Shown in pieces: positions 53,252 to 62,026 of a stretch of DNA of 64,000 bases; position 1 is the first letter of the stretch, and each line of letters starts with the position of its first letter. This DNA is from Plebeiibacterium sediminum. Its GTDB lineage: Bacteria > Bacteroidota > Bacteroidia > Bacteroidales > Marinilabiliaceae. The stretch is from contig NZ_JAPDPJ010000019.1 in assembly GCF_026013605.1 (NCBI RefSeq), positions 1-64,000 on the forward strand, given 5' to 3'. The translations under genes were made by a program, and so were the position numbers. The notes under the pieces are model-generated. The model saw only the letters and a program-made list of their open reading frames with translations, searched no databases and was not told the origin of the DNA.

Positions 53252-53310
53252 GAGCGGTAAGTTCTGGTAAAACCTACCGCTCGATTTTAAATAAAAACTG
53301 TTGCAACAGT
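53252..53310 (+). promoter_or_regulatory. Hairpin and 14-bp palindrome between fecR and susC (locus D)
   Basis: GAGCGGTA (53252-53259) pairs with TACCGCTC (53275-53282), 5 bp after the fecR stop codon, with only a weak T stretch after it. ACTGTTGCAACAGT at 53297-53310 is a perfect palindrome 30 bp before the susC start. They may lower readthrough and mark an operator for susC; function is inferred. Confidence 0.45.
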
Positions 53311-53339
53311 AATTATAATTTAACTCGAATTACAAATGT

Positions 53340-56300
53340 ATGAAAAATTGTTATCAAAACGTCCATCTCCCGGCGCGGAAATGGAAAGGGGCTTTATGGC
53401 TAAAGAATTCAAAATTGGTACTGACAGTACTGTTCTTTTGTCTGGGATTTTTTGTAGCCACATCGGCTTATTCTCAACAAACACTAGATGTAAAGTATGA
53501 GAATAAAACTATTGTATCGGTCTTAAATGACTTAAAGAGTCGTACAGGAATGAAAGTTACTTATATGCAAGGACTAATTCCTGAAACTAAAAAAGTTAGT
53601 GTTACGATTCCCAATGCTTCTATAGAAACTATTCTGAATGAGGTATTGGTAAAAAATGGATATAGTTATCAAATTAAAGATAATGTTATTCTTATTAGTG
53701 AGGGAAAAACTTCATCTGAACAAGTTCAAAACAAGCATTATAGCTTAAAAGGGCGTGTTACTGATGAAAATGGAGATCCGCTTCCCGGGGTGAGTGTTGT
53801 CATTAACAAAACAATGAAAGGTGTAGCAACTGATGGTGAAGGCCGTTACACTATGACTGTTATGTCGGATGATGTTTTGAAGTTTTCTTTTATTGGATAT
53901 ACCAGCAGAACTATCCCTCTTGAAGGAAAGTCTAAATTAAACGTTCAATTGAAACCGACACAAGAAAATGTTGACGAGGTAACAGTTGTAGCGTTTGGTT
54001 CGCAAAAAAAGGAAAGCGTTGTATCATCAATTACTACTGTAAAACCTGAATCATTAAAGTCATCAAACAGTGACTTAACTTCCAGTTTTGCAGGTCGTAT
54101 CCCTGGTTTGGTTGCATGGCAAACAGGTGGTATGCCAGGAGCTTTAACTGAAGATGAAATGAGTACCAAGTTTTACATTCGTGGTATTACTTCATTTAAT
54201 GAGAATGCAAACACTGATCCATTAATTCTTTTGGATAATGTTGAGGTTTCTAAGTTAGACCTTGCTCGTATTGATCCTGAAGATATTGAGAGTTTTAGTG
54301 TAATGAAGGATGCTTCAGCAACTGCCATGTACGGAGCTCGTGGTGCCAATGGAGTTATTCTCGTAACTACTAAAAAAGGACATGAGGGACAGGTTTATAC
54401 TTCAGTTCGTTATGAGGCTATTACTTCTATGCCAACTCGCGAAATAGATGTAGTTGACCCGGTTACTTATATGAGAGCTTACAATGAAGCTTTAACAGGA
54501 CGTGATCCTTTAGCAACTCCATTGTATACATCTGAAAAAATTAATAACACAGGTAGTAGCAGATATCCATCATATGTGTATCCTGCCAATGATTGGTATA
54601 ACTTATTGTTTAAAGATGCATCTATAAACCACCATATGGGATTAAACCTTCGTGGAGGATCTAAAATTATCCAGTATTATGCTTCTTTAAATTATAGCAT
54701 GGACCACGGTATGTTAGAAACTGACCGATTGAATCAGTTTGATGTAAACATTCGTAATAATACCACTGCATTTCGTGTAAACCTGAATATTGACCTGACA
54801 CCAACAGCAAAGTTAGTTTTAAACTCTACTACTACTCAGGATAAATATCATGGACCGCAAACCGATGTAAGACAAGCGTATAGTCTGGCTTTTAATGCAA
54901 GTCCTGTTGATTATGCAGCAGTGTATCCTGCAGATGAATTTCATGACTGGCCACATATTCGTTTTGGAGGTTTGACTGTTAATACCAGCAATCCATATGC
55001 CCAGGTTCAGAAAGGATATCAGGAGCGTAGTCGTTTTTCTACAATCAATAGATTAGAGTATATTCAAAACCTGTCTGATTTAATAAAAGGATTAGAGGTA
55101 AGAGCCAATGGTTCATTATATCAGGAGGGCTATTATCAGAATGTTTTTACTACTGATGAGTATTTATACCGTTTATTAGACTATGATTATCAAACAGGAG
55201 AGCACACACTTCAGCAGGTAAAAGAAGGTGATCGTACTTTAAGACTACAGAATCCTGCTAATAACTCAGCTGGTGCTACTCGTATTTCAGGAGAATTCAG
55301 AGTATTGCATACTGCAGCATGGAAAGAGCATACAACCAGTTATACTGCTGTATACCAAATGCAACAAGCGACTAACTCTCGACCAGTGTCGTTGTTAGAT
55401 GCCATCCCTGCCCGAAATATGGGACTATCTATGCGTATGGCCTATGGTTATAAAGAGCGTTATTATGCTGAAGCCAGTTTTGGTTACAATGGTTCAGAAC
55501 GTTTTGCTAAAGATAACCGTTTTGGATTTTTCCCTGCTGCTGGTTTAGGTTGGGTAGTTTCAAAAGAACCATTTTTGTTACCAGCTTCAAACTGGTTAAC
55601 ATTTATGAAGCTTAGACTGTCTTATGGTAAGGTTGGTAACGATGGTATTGGAAGTGCAGGAACTGGAAGCACTGGTGTTTCCAATTCACGATTTGTTTAC
55701 TTGCCAAATATATCTGTGAATTCACAAGATCGTTATACTATTTCGGCATATAAAAACCCTGAGGTTACATGGGAAATTGCAGAGCAAGTTAACCTTGGAT
55801 TAGATTTAAAATTATTTGAAGGATTATTTGATATCAATGTTGATGCCTATCAGGAAATTCGTCATAACGTGCTAGCGGAACGTATGGCTGTACCTGCATC
55901 AATGGGATTAGGTGTATTCCCTCTGGATAATATTGGTAAAGTAAGATCAAGAGGTATCGATTTTCAAGGTAAAATCCAACATGCTTTTAACGAGAAATTC
56001 TGGTTTATTTTAAATGGTACGATAACCTATAACAAAGCAACTTTCGAATCGATTGAGGAAGCAATGGATAAACCATCATGGCAAAGACGTAAAGGTCACG
56101 ATATCTCTCAGCAAGTAGGATATATTGCTGAAGGTTTATTCCAGACACAGGAAGAAATTGACAATGCACCAGTTCAATCCGGAGATGTAATGCCTGGAGA
56201 TATCCGTTACAGAGATATCAATAATGACGGTGTTATTGATGTGAATGATGCTACACATATTGGATTCCCAACTACACCTCGTTTAATTTATGGATTAAGT

Positions 56301-56789
56301 GGTGTGGTAAACTATAGGGCTTTCGAATTTAACTTTTCATTTCAGGGATCAGGACAACGTTCAATGTTTATGAATCCTTCAAGTTTATCCCCTTTTGTGA
56401 ATGATCATGCTTTATTAAAAGAAATTTATGATGATCACTGGACTCCGGATAACATGCAGAGCAAACCTTTCTGGCCACGTTTATCTACCAATGGTTTAAC
56501 TTATCACAACAAGGAAGAAGAATCATATGCTAATCAGGAAAATCCTCGATTCTCAACATACTTCATGCGTGAGGTAAGTTTTATACGTTGTCGTTCTCTT
56601 GATTTAGCATATAATCTCCCTGAAAAGTTGTACAGTAAATTGAAGATGAAAAGGGTGAAAGTTTATGTTAGAGCGAATAATCCTTTCATAATCACAAATT
56701 TTAAAATTTGGGATCCTGAGTTAGGTAGTGACGGATTTAATTATCCTATTCAGAAAACTTATTCAATTGGTGCAAACATCAGTTTCTAA
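53340..56789 (+). CDS. SusC/RagA TonB-dependent transporter with STN domain (locus D)
   Basis: A 1149-residue outer-membrane transporter. A long N-region and signal helix end at AYSQQ (about 46). An STN domain (about 48-122), a carboxypeptidase-D-like domain (about 133-222, GDPLPGVSVVINKT) and a TonB-box-like DEVTVVAFG follow. The plug contains AMYGARGANGVILVTTKKG, and the barrel ends in IGANISF. The STN domain links it to the FecR/ECF sigma pair upstream. ECF-controlled SusC proteins in Bacteroides frequently serve host-type glycans, but no enzyme in the window identifies the substrate here. Confidence 0.93.
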   Translation: MKNCYQNVHLPARKWKGALWLKNSKLVLTVLFFCLGFFVATSAYSQQTLDVKYENKTIVSVLNDLKSRTGMKVTYMQGLIPETKKVSVTIPNASIETILNEVLVKNGYSYQIKDNVILISEGKTSSEQVQNKHYSLKGRVTDENGDPLPGVSVVINKTMKGVATDGEGRYTMTVMSDDVLKFSFIGYTSRTIPLEGKSKLNVQLKPTQENVDEVTVVAFGSQKKESVVSSITTVKPESLKSSNSDLTSSFAGRIPGLVAWQTGGMPGALTEDEMSTKFYIRGITSFNENANTDPLILLDNVEVSKLDLARIDPEDIESFSVMKDASATAMYGARGANGVILVTTKKGHEGQVYTSVRYEAITSMPTREIDVVDPVTYMRAYNEALTGRDPLATPLYTSEKINNTGSSRYPSYVYPANDWYNLLFKDASINHHMGLNLRGGSKIIQYYASLNYSMDHGMLETDRLNQFDVNIRNNTTAFRVNLNIDLTPTAKLVLNSTTTQDKYHGPQTDVRQAYSLAFNASPVDYAAVYPADEFHDWPHIRFGGLTVNTSNPYAQVQKGYQERSRFSTINRLEYIQNLSDLIKGLEVRANGSLYQEGYYQNVFTTDEYLYRLLDYDYQTGEHTLQQVKEGDRTLRLQNPANNSAGATRISGEFRVLHTAAWKEHTTSYTAVYQMQQATNSRPVSLLDAIPARNMGLSMRMAYGYKERYYAEASFGYNGSERFAKDNRFGFFPAAGLGWVVSKEPFLLPASNWLTFMKLRLSYGKVGNDGIGSAGTGSTGVSNSRFVYLPNISVNSQDRYTISAYKNPEVTWEIAEQVNLGLDLKLFEGLFDINVDAYQEIRHNVLAERMAVPASMGLGVFPLDNIGKVRSRGIDFQGKIQHAFNEKFWFILNGTITYNKATFESIEEAMDKPSWQRRKGHDISQQVGYIAEGLFQTQEEIDNAPVQSGDVMPGDIRYRDINNDGVIDVNDATHIGFPTTPRLIYGLSGVVNYRAFEFNFSFQGSGQRSMFMNPSSLSPFVNDHALLKEIYDDHWTPDNMQSKPFWPRLSTNGLTYHNKEEESYANQENPRFSTYFMREVSFIRCRSLDLAYNLPEKLYSKLKMKRVKVYVRANNPFIITNFKIWDPELGSDGFNYPIQKTYSIGANISF

Positions 56790-56801
56790 AAACATTTGAT
56801 T

Positions 56802-58751
56802 ATGAATTTGAAAAAATTATTAATAGGCATTGCGGGAGTAATACTTTTACTTCCATCATGTGATAGCTACCTTGATCAAGTACCGGATGAGGATATTTTA
56901 AGTGTTCCGGCTATCTTTGAAACTAGGGATGGTGCTGAGCGTTGGATGAAAGATGTATATGCCGGAGTTCCTACACTTTATGGTGGAGAATTTCAAGATC
57001 CGGGATTACTTGGTGGTGATGAATTTGTAGGGGGACAATATAGTCGTACAAGCACATACTTATCTATGTTTTATATTGCTGATGGTCAGCAATCTGCGGT
57101 GGCGCCTTATGGTGATATTTGGCGTTTTAATGGTATTTACAATAACATTCGTTTTTGTAATACATTTCTTGAGAATCTAAATGACGTATATAATTTACGT
57201 CCGGGTGAATTGAAAGTGTGGACTGCTGAAGCCAAGGCTGTAAAAGCATTTTACTATTTCGAGATGGTGAAACGATATGGCCCTATTGCATTAATACCTA
57301 ATAATATTGATGTGTGGGAACCTCTTGAAAAAATGAAAATAAAAAGAAGTCACGTTGATACTTGTTTTAATGAAATAGTAAGTCTTTTAGATGAAGCTAT
57401 TCCTGATCTGTTAGTTATGGCAGAGAAGGATCCTGAGCGTTTTGAGTACTTCTCAAAAGAGGGTGCAATTGCATTAAAAGCTAAAGTATTGCTTTTCCAG
57501 GCTTCACCGTTGTTTAATGGGAACTCATTTTATCGCGATTTCAGAAATAGTGAAGGTGAATTGTTGTTTGATCCCGAGTATAAGGAAGAGAAATGGAGAA
57601 TTGCAGCTGAAGCTGCTGATGAGGCCGTTCGAATTTGTGAAGAAAATGGTTATCAATTGATTTCCGGTTCTGCAGATCGTCTTTCTCCGTTATTGAATAC
57701 AATGCGCGACATAGAATTGTCTATATGGGCTCCAAATTATCAGTCTACAGAAGCATTGGTAATGATTCCTTCAGGAAACAGATTGTTTCAACATACCTTA
57801 CCTTCTGTAGGTACAAATACAGGCAACAGGTTTTATGATGCAAGTGTATATGGTGATGTGGGTACCAGTGTTCAAATGGTTGAAAGATTCTATACTAAAA
57901 ATGGATTGCCATTGAGTGAAGATAACACATGGGACTATGAACGCAGATATACAATGGGACGAGAGCGTAACAACTTCTATAATAATGTAGTAAATCTGGA
58001 TAATGATGTATTGGTATTGCACTTAAACAGAGAGCCTCGTTTTTACGCAAATATTGCAGGACAGGGTACTTACTGGCAACGAGGAGCTGGTACTTACTAT
58101 AACTTGTTAATGGAGACCTATCGTGGAGAAGCTGTTGGAATTAAACAAAATCAAATCGAATCTAATGCTCCTCAAAACCTTACAGGTTATTGGGTGAAGA
58201 AGGGTAGCAGAACAGAGGTTCCAATCAATGGTTATTCATCTCAATTAAATTCAAGCATTGGATATAGTCGTCCAAAGGTAGCATTGCGATTAGCTGAATT
58301 GTATTTAATTCAGGCAGAGGCATGGAATGAGTATGAAGGACCAAACGGTGCTCATAAGGATGAAATTTTTTCTGCTTTGGATAAAATTCGTGAGCGTGCT
58401 GGTATTCCTTCAGTTGAAGATGCCTGGACTCAATATGCTAAGAATCCGGATAAAATTACAACAAAAGAAGGGATGCGTGAGATTATTCGTCAGGAAAGAA
58501 CGATTGAATTATCGTTTGAAGGACAACGTTTCTGGGATTTAAGAAGATGGAAAACAGCACATTTAAATCTAAACAGTAAGCCAACAGGATGGAATGTACT
58601 GGGAAGAGATGCAAGAGAGTACTTCAATAATTTTGAAGGTCCTAAGGTTGTTTGGGATAAGGCTGAGTTTTTATCTCCGAGAGATTATTTATTCCCAATC
58701 AAAAGTGAAGAAGTAATGATTTCGGGAAATGTGCAAAATCCGGAATGGTAA
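56802..58751 (+). CDS. SusD/RagB-family lipoprotein (locus D)
   Basis: A 649-residue surface lipoprotein, longer than the other SusD proteins here. ATG 56802 gives a compact signal with lipobox LPSC and Cys20; the in-frame TTG at 56796 is less likely. Family features are DSYLDQVPDED near the N-terminus, AKAVKAFYYFEMVKRYG, the signature RTIELSFEGQRFWDLRRWK and the C-terminal end SGNVQNPEW. It follows its SusC after 12 bp. The extra length lies mainly in the central region (about 270-480), which could form a larger binding surface. Confidence 0.92.
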   Translation: MNLKKLLIGIAGVILLLPSCDSYLDQVPDEDILSVPAIFETRDGAERWMKDVYAGVPTLYGGEFQDPGLLGGDEFVGGQYSRTSTYLSMFYIADGQQSAVAPYGDIWRFNGIYNNIRFCNTFLENLNDVYNLRPGELKVWTAEAKAVKAFYYFEMVKRYGPIALIPNNIDVWEPLEKMKIKRSHVDTCFNEIVSLLDEAIPDLLVMAEKDPERFEYFSKEGAIALKAKVLLFQASPLFNGNSFYRDFRNSEGELLFDPEYKEEKWRIAAEAADEAVRICEENGYQLISGSADRLSPLLNTMRDIELSIWAPNYQSTEALVMIPSGNRLFQHTLPSVGTNTGNRFYDASVYGDVGTSVQMVERFYTKNGLPLSEDNTWDYERRYTMGRERNNFYNNVVNLDNDVLVLHLNREPRFYANIAGQGTYWQRGAGTYYNLLMETYRGEAVGIKQNQIESNAPQNLTGYWVKKGSRTEVPINGYSSQLNSSIGYSRPKVALRLAELYLIQAEAWNEYEGPNGAHKDEIFSALDKIRERAGIPSVEDAWTQYAKNPDKITTKEGMREIIRQERTIELSFEGQRFWDLRRWKTAHLNLNSKPTGWNVLGRDAREYFNNFEGPKVVWDKAEFLSPRDYLFPIKSEEVMISGNVQNPEW

Positions 58752-58772
58752 TATAATCACATTAAACCAGGA

Positions 58773-58849
58773 AGGGCCATGTAAATTTGATCCACAAAAT
58801 TTACAAACAGGAAAATGATCAAATTAATTTGAGGTTCCTGTTTGGCCCT
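58773..58849. other. Compact three-way-junction inverted-repeat element
   Basis: Outer stem AGGGCC (58773-58778) with GGCCCT (58844-58849) encloses two adjacent hairpins with hardly any linker. Hairpin 1 is GTAAATTT (58781-58788) with AAATTTAC (58797-58804). Hairpin 2 is AAACAGGAA (58805-58813) with TTCCTGTTT (58835-58843), itself containing the perfect palindrome TCAAATTAATTTGA (58819-58832). It lies between susD and the next lipoprotein gene. It could be an RNA element regulating the downstream genes or a REP-like unit. No known family is recognised. Confidence 0.5.
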
Positions 58850-58867
58850 CGATAAAAATTTAGTCAG

Positions 58868-58947
58868 ATGAAACGAGCCAAGAGGATAAGTGATTTGGGT
58901 CAGTTTCATGTGATAATTAAAAGCATATTTAGACATATGAAACGAGC
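58868..58947 (+). repeat. Direct repeat ATGAAACGAGC, two copies
   Basis: Exact copies of the 11-mer occur at 58868-58878 and 58937-58947. Both are in one frame of a 36-codon reading frame that ends at 58978. GTTTCAT at 58903-58909 is an inverted partner. The start of the thioredoxin-fold gene shows the related ATGAAACGAG at 62030-62039. The meaning is unclear. Confidence 0.4.
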
Positions 58948-59025
58948 TATGATAAAAACTTCTCACACACGAGAATGACTATTTAGGCGAGTTCCATGTG
59001 GCCAAATAAAACAAATTTTAGACAC

Positions 59026-60393
59026 ATGAAAAAATTAATAATATTACTATTGGTTATTGCAGGTTTTTACGCTTGCGATAAAGATGATGCTGGTGGTTTG
59101 AATGTTCCAACAAATCCGGATAGCATCAGTTTTGAACCAATTGAAGGTGGTGCAATTATGCGATATAGTATTAGTGACAATCGTGTATATCGTATCAAAG
59201 CTCAATATAGCGATCAGTACGGAAATTCAGTTGTAAAACTGGCTAGTTTTGCTAACGATTCTTTATTGTTAACAGGCTTTAATGCGCCACAGGAAAATGT
59301 AGGTGTAGAAGTTTCTTATTTAGATGAGAATGATAATGAATCTGACGCTATGAGTCTTACATTCAATACGAAAGCCTCAGCAGTTTATTCGTTTTTTGAC
59401 GGTGTTGAAGTAGATTCATTTTGGGATGGTTTTGTAGTGCGTTATACAGCTCCTGAATATGTAAGTGGTTTTGCTAACGTATATTTTTTGGGAACAAACC
59501 CATTGACGAATGAGGAAGACAGCATCTTGTTGGAAACTTTTCCAATTAAAGCAGGTGGTGAAACTCGTTTTTATTCGCTTGATGAATCTCAGAAAAGTGA
59601 TTATAACACTGTATTTATAACAACTGAAGATTATAAGCAAGAAGTAGCTCGTACGCAATCATGGGAAAGTGTTGAAGCTTACAGTCGTATCCTTGTTGAT
59701 AATAGTGAGTTTTCTTTGATTGATCCTTTTAATCTTTCCATTGAGGAAAAAACAGATAATAATCCTGCTGTACGTTGGGGTAAAGAATATCTATTTGATG
59801 GAGATATAAAAGGTAATCAACGTCTTCAAAATTTTGTACTAGGAAATGTTCCTCCTCAATATACTTTTATTGCAGGACCAAGAGCTATGCAGAATTTGGA
59901 TGATGATCAAATGTACTTTGTTCTTGATATAAATGAGGCAAATGTTGTTGGTGAAATTAGATTGTACAGTATGTTGGATCATAGCCGAATGGCGTCACCT
60001 TCGCTTTACAATTATAAATATCATACAAGAACGCCTTGTAAAGTAACAATATATGCCTGTAACGATTATATTGAAACTAATGATCCTAAAGTAGAATCAG
60101 GAAGCTGGAAAGAAGTAGGTTCTTTTGATAGAGATCCTAATGAGGCACAAGCTGATCGTTGGTATATTGTTCAAGAAACAGGTTATTATTACGATATTCA
60201 GAGTATTGCAGATATGAATGCTGCCGATCCAGCATATATGTCTATTCCAATTGAATTTGATGGTAATACCTACAGGTATTTCAAAATAGCAGTGGAAGAT
60301 ACTTATAATGATGAGTGGTCACCGGATTATTATAATAATAATGATGGGTACGTTTCTTTCCACGAGATTGAAGTATATGCTAAAAAGAATTAA
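59026..60393 (+). CDS. Discoidin-type lipoprotein, DUF4959/DUF5126/DUF5000-like (locus D)
   Basis: A lipoprotein of 455 residues. ATG 59026 gives a normal signal with lipobox FYAC and Cys17; the frame also opens upstream at 58996. Two fibronectin-like segments occupy about 30-215 (PNPDSISFEP-like opening, then IEGGAIMRYSISD). The C-terminal part (about 250-455) resembles an F5/8 type C (discoidin) carbohydrate-binding module, with WGKEYLFDGD at its start and EIEVYAKKN at the end. These domain families usually follow SusD genes and are thought to bind ligand at the surface. The DUF assignment is from memory of the pattern. It is followed after 2 bp by the next lipoprotein gene. Confidence 0.75.
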   Translation: MKKLIILLLVIAGFYACDKDDAGGLNVPTNPDSISFEPIEGGAIMRYSISDNRVYRIKAQYSDQYGNSVVKLASFANDSLLLTGFNAPQENVGVEVSYLDENDNESDAMSLTFNTKASAVYSFFDGVEVDSFWDGFVVRYTAPEYVSGFANVYFLGTNPLTNEEDSILLETFPIKAGGETRFYSLDESQKSDYNTVFITTEDYKQEVARTQSWESVEAYSRILVDNSEFSLIDPFNLSIEEKTDNNPAVRWGKEYLFDGDIKGNQRLQNFVLGNVPPQYTFIAGPRAMQNLDDDQMYFVLDINEANVVGEIRLYSMLDHSRMASPSLYNYKYHTRTPCKVTIYACNDYIETNDPKVESGSWKEVGSFDRDPNEAQADRWYIVQETGYYYDIQSIADMNAADPAYMSIPIEFDGNTYRYFKIAVEDTYNDEWSPDYYNNNDGYVSFHEIEVYAKKN

Positions 60394-60395
60394 TT

Positions 60396-61970
60396 ATGAA
60401 GAGATTACTATTATATATACTATTACCCGTACTTGCTGCGGGTATCTTCTTCGGTTGTGAAAACCTGGAAGATACATATTCCGATTATACTGGAGATGGT
60501 CCAATTCGTTATCTGGCTAAATGTGTTAATCTTGAGGCCAATGCAAAATGGGAATCTGTAGAGTTAAGCTGGGAAAATAATCAAGACCTGGAGCGCGATT
60601 CAATTTATATTGTATGGCAGGATGATTCGTCCACAAGAGATACATTAGTAGATAAAAATAGCACCAGTTGTGTTATTGAAAACTTAGAGAATTTTGATTA
60701 TTTCTTTTCTGTAAGCTCTGTTAGTTTCGACGAAGAAAATAACATGGATGGTCAATCATTGGAAACAACTATTTATGCACGTCCATTTTCTCTTGAACAT
60801 GAATCGTTGTCAACATTTACACAGGTTGTTATCAAGCAATTTAAAGTAGGTGACGATAATCTGTTCTTATTTTTCGATAACTGGAAAGATAATTTGTTAA
60901 CTGCAGAAATAGGTTATTACAAGATTGGTGAAACTGATGAAACCCGTCTTCAACTTGAAAAAGTAAATCTTGGAACTGAAACTGCTCCTGATTTTTGGCC
61001 AAATGGTCAAAAGGAACTGCTTCTTGAAAATGTAGATTTTGCTAAGGATATCATAATTTACAGAACAGGTAGTGTAGATCAAATTGAAGATCCTGATTTT
61101 CAGGTTGTTTTTCCTGATATAAAACTTAATCTTAATGTTTTGGTGTTCAACAGTGATTTTGCTGCTCAGGTTCAGGATTATTTAAATGTTAGCCAGCTTA
61201 CAGCAAGCACAATTGCAGATGTTGAAGTATTAGAATTTGATCAGAATATTGCTTCGATGGAAGATATTTTATATTTCCCTAATCTAAAAGAAGTTTATTT
61301 TGGTAAGAACAGATACATGACATCTACTTACGCTTACTATGCTTCAGAGCAATCGGTTCTTTCAGAAAAAGAGCGTAGTTTGGCAGCATTGAATATTGCA
61401 CATGACAAACTTCAGCTTGATGTACACCAATATAATTCACATTATTTTGCGTCATATGAAGCGCCAGTTTGGTTTATTAAAGAAGGAAATCCTGTTATTC
61501 CTGAAGTAAACTTACTAGAGAATACTGCTTCATGGTCGTATACTGTAACTCCGGCGGATGAGGCAGGATATGATTCTCAGTTGGCAAATCTTTTCGATAA
61601 TCAGGCTAATACAGACTGGACTCCTCTTCGAATCTCAAGTATTCGTGTACATGCGATTGAAATTGACATGAAAGAAGATGTTGATATCAGAGGATTTAAA
61701 ATTGTGCAGTCATCTTCATTAGGTTATTACAGTATGTTGATTCCTAATATGATTGAAATTGAAATAGCCAGCGATGGAGGAGAATGGCGTAGAGCAACTT
61801 ATCAGGAAGAAGTACCTATTGGTGATAGCCAGGGAGAAACTACCATTGTTTACTTAGATAAAGATAAGCAAACACAAAAGGCCAGAAGAATCAGATTCTA
61901 TGTTACCGACAAGGATTATTATTCTAGCTCATATGGTACAGCTCTTGCTGATTTCATGGTAATACAATAA
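60396..61970 (+). CDS. DUF4998-type lipoprotein with C-terminal discoidin module (locus D)
   Basis: A 524-residue lipoprotein, lipobox FFGC with Cys21. The opening TYSDYTGDGPIRYLAKC followed by WESVELSWENNQDLERD is characteristic of DUF4998. The middle portion carries no motif that I recognise. The C-terminal 150 residues (about 375-524) look like another F5/8 type C module (NLFDNQANTDWTP, then VDIRGFKIVQSS). It starts 2 bp after the preceding lipoprotein gene, so the two are cotranscribed and possibly act together with SusD. A strong terminator follows. Confidence 0.75.
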   Translation: MKRLLLYILLPVLAAGIFFGCENLEDTYSDYTGDGPIRYLAKCVNLEANAKWESVELSWENNQDLERDSIYIVWQDDSSTRDTLVDKNSTSCVIENLENFDYFFSVSSVSFDEENNMDGQSLETTIYARPFSLEHESLSTFTQVVIKQFKVGDDNLFLFFDNWKDNLLTAEIGYYKIGETDETRLQLEKVNLGTETAPDFWPNGQKELLLENVDFAKDIIIYRTGSVDQIEDPDFQVVFPDIKLNLNVLVFNSDFAAQVQDYLNVSQLTASTIADVEVLEFDQNIASMEDILYFPNLKEVYFGKNRYMTSTYAYYASEQSVLSEKERSLAALNIAHDKLQLDVHQYNSHYFASYEAPVWFIKEGNPVIPEVNLLENTASWSYTVTPADEAGYDSQLANLFDNQANTDWTPLRISSIRVHAIEIDMKEDVDIRGFKIVQSSSLGYYSMLIPNMIEIEIASDGGEWRRATYQEEVPIGDSQGETTIVYLDKDKQTQKARRIRFYVTDKDYYSSSYGTALADFMVIQ

Positions 61971-61975
61971 TATAA

Positions 61976-62010
61976 TTACGGGGTCAATTTAACAGACCCC
62001 GTAACTTTTT
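61976..62010 (+). terminator. Rho-independent terminator 16 bp before the thioredoxin-fold gene
   Basis: TTACGGGGTC (61976-61985) pairs perfectly with GACCCCGTAA (61995-62004), followed by CTTTTT. The next start codon, 62027, is only 16 bp beyond it, which leaves little room for a separate promoter. Confidence 0.88.
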
Positions 62011-62026
62011 AATTCATTACTGAAAT

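Noticed and set aside
58868-58978. 36-codon reading frame as a real small gene
   Set aside because: There is no signal, no domain and no ribosome-binding site; it is kept only as a low-interest observation.
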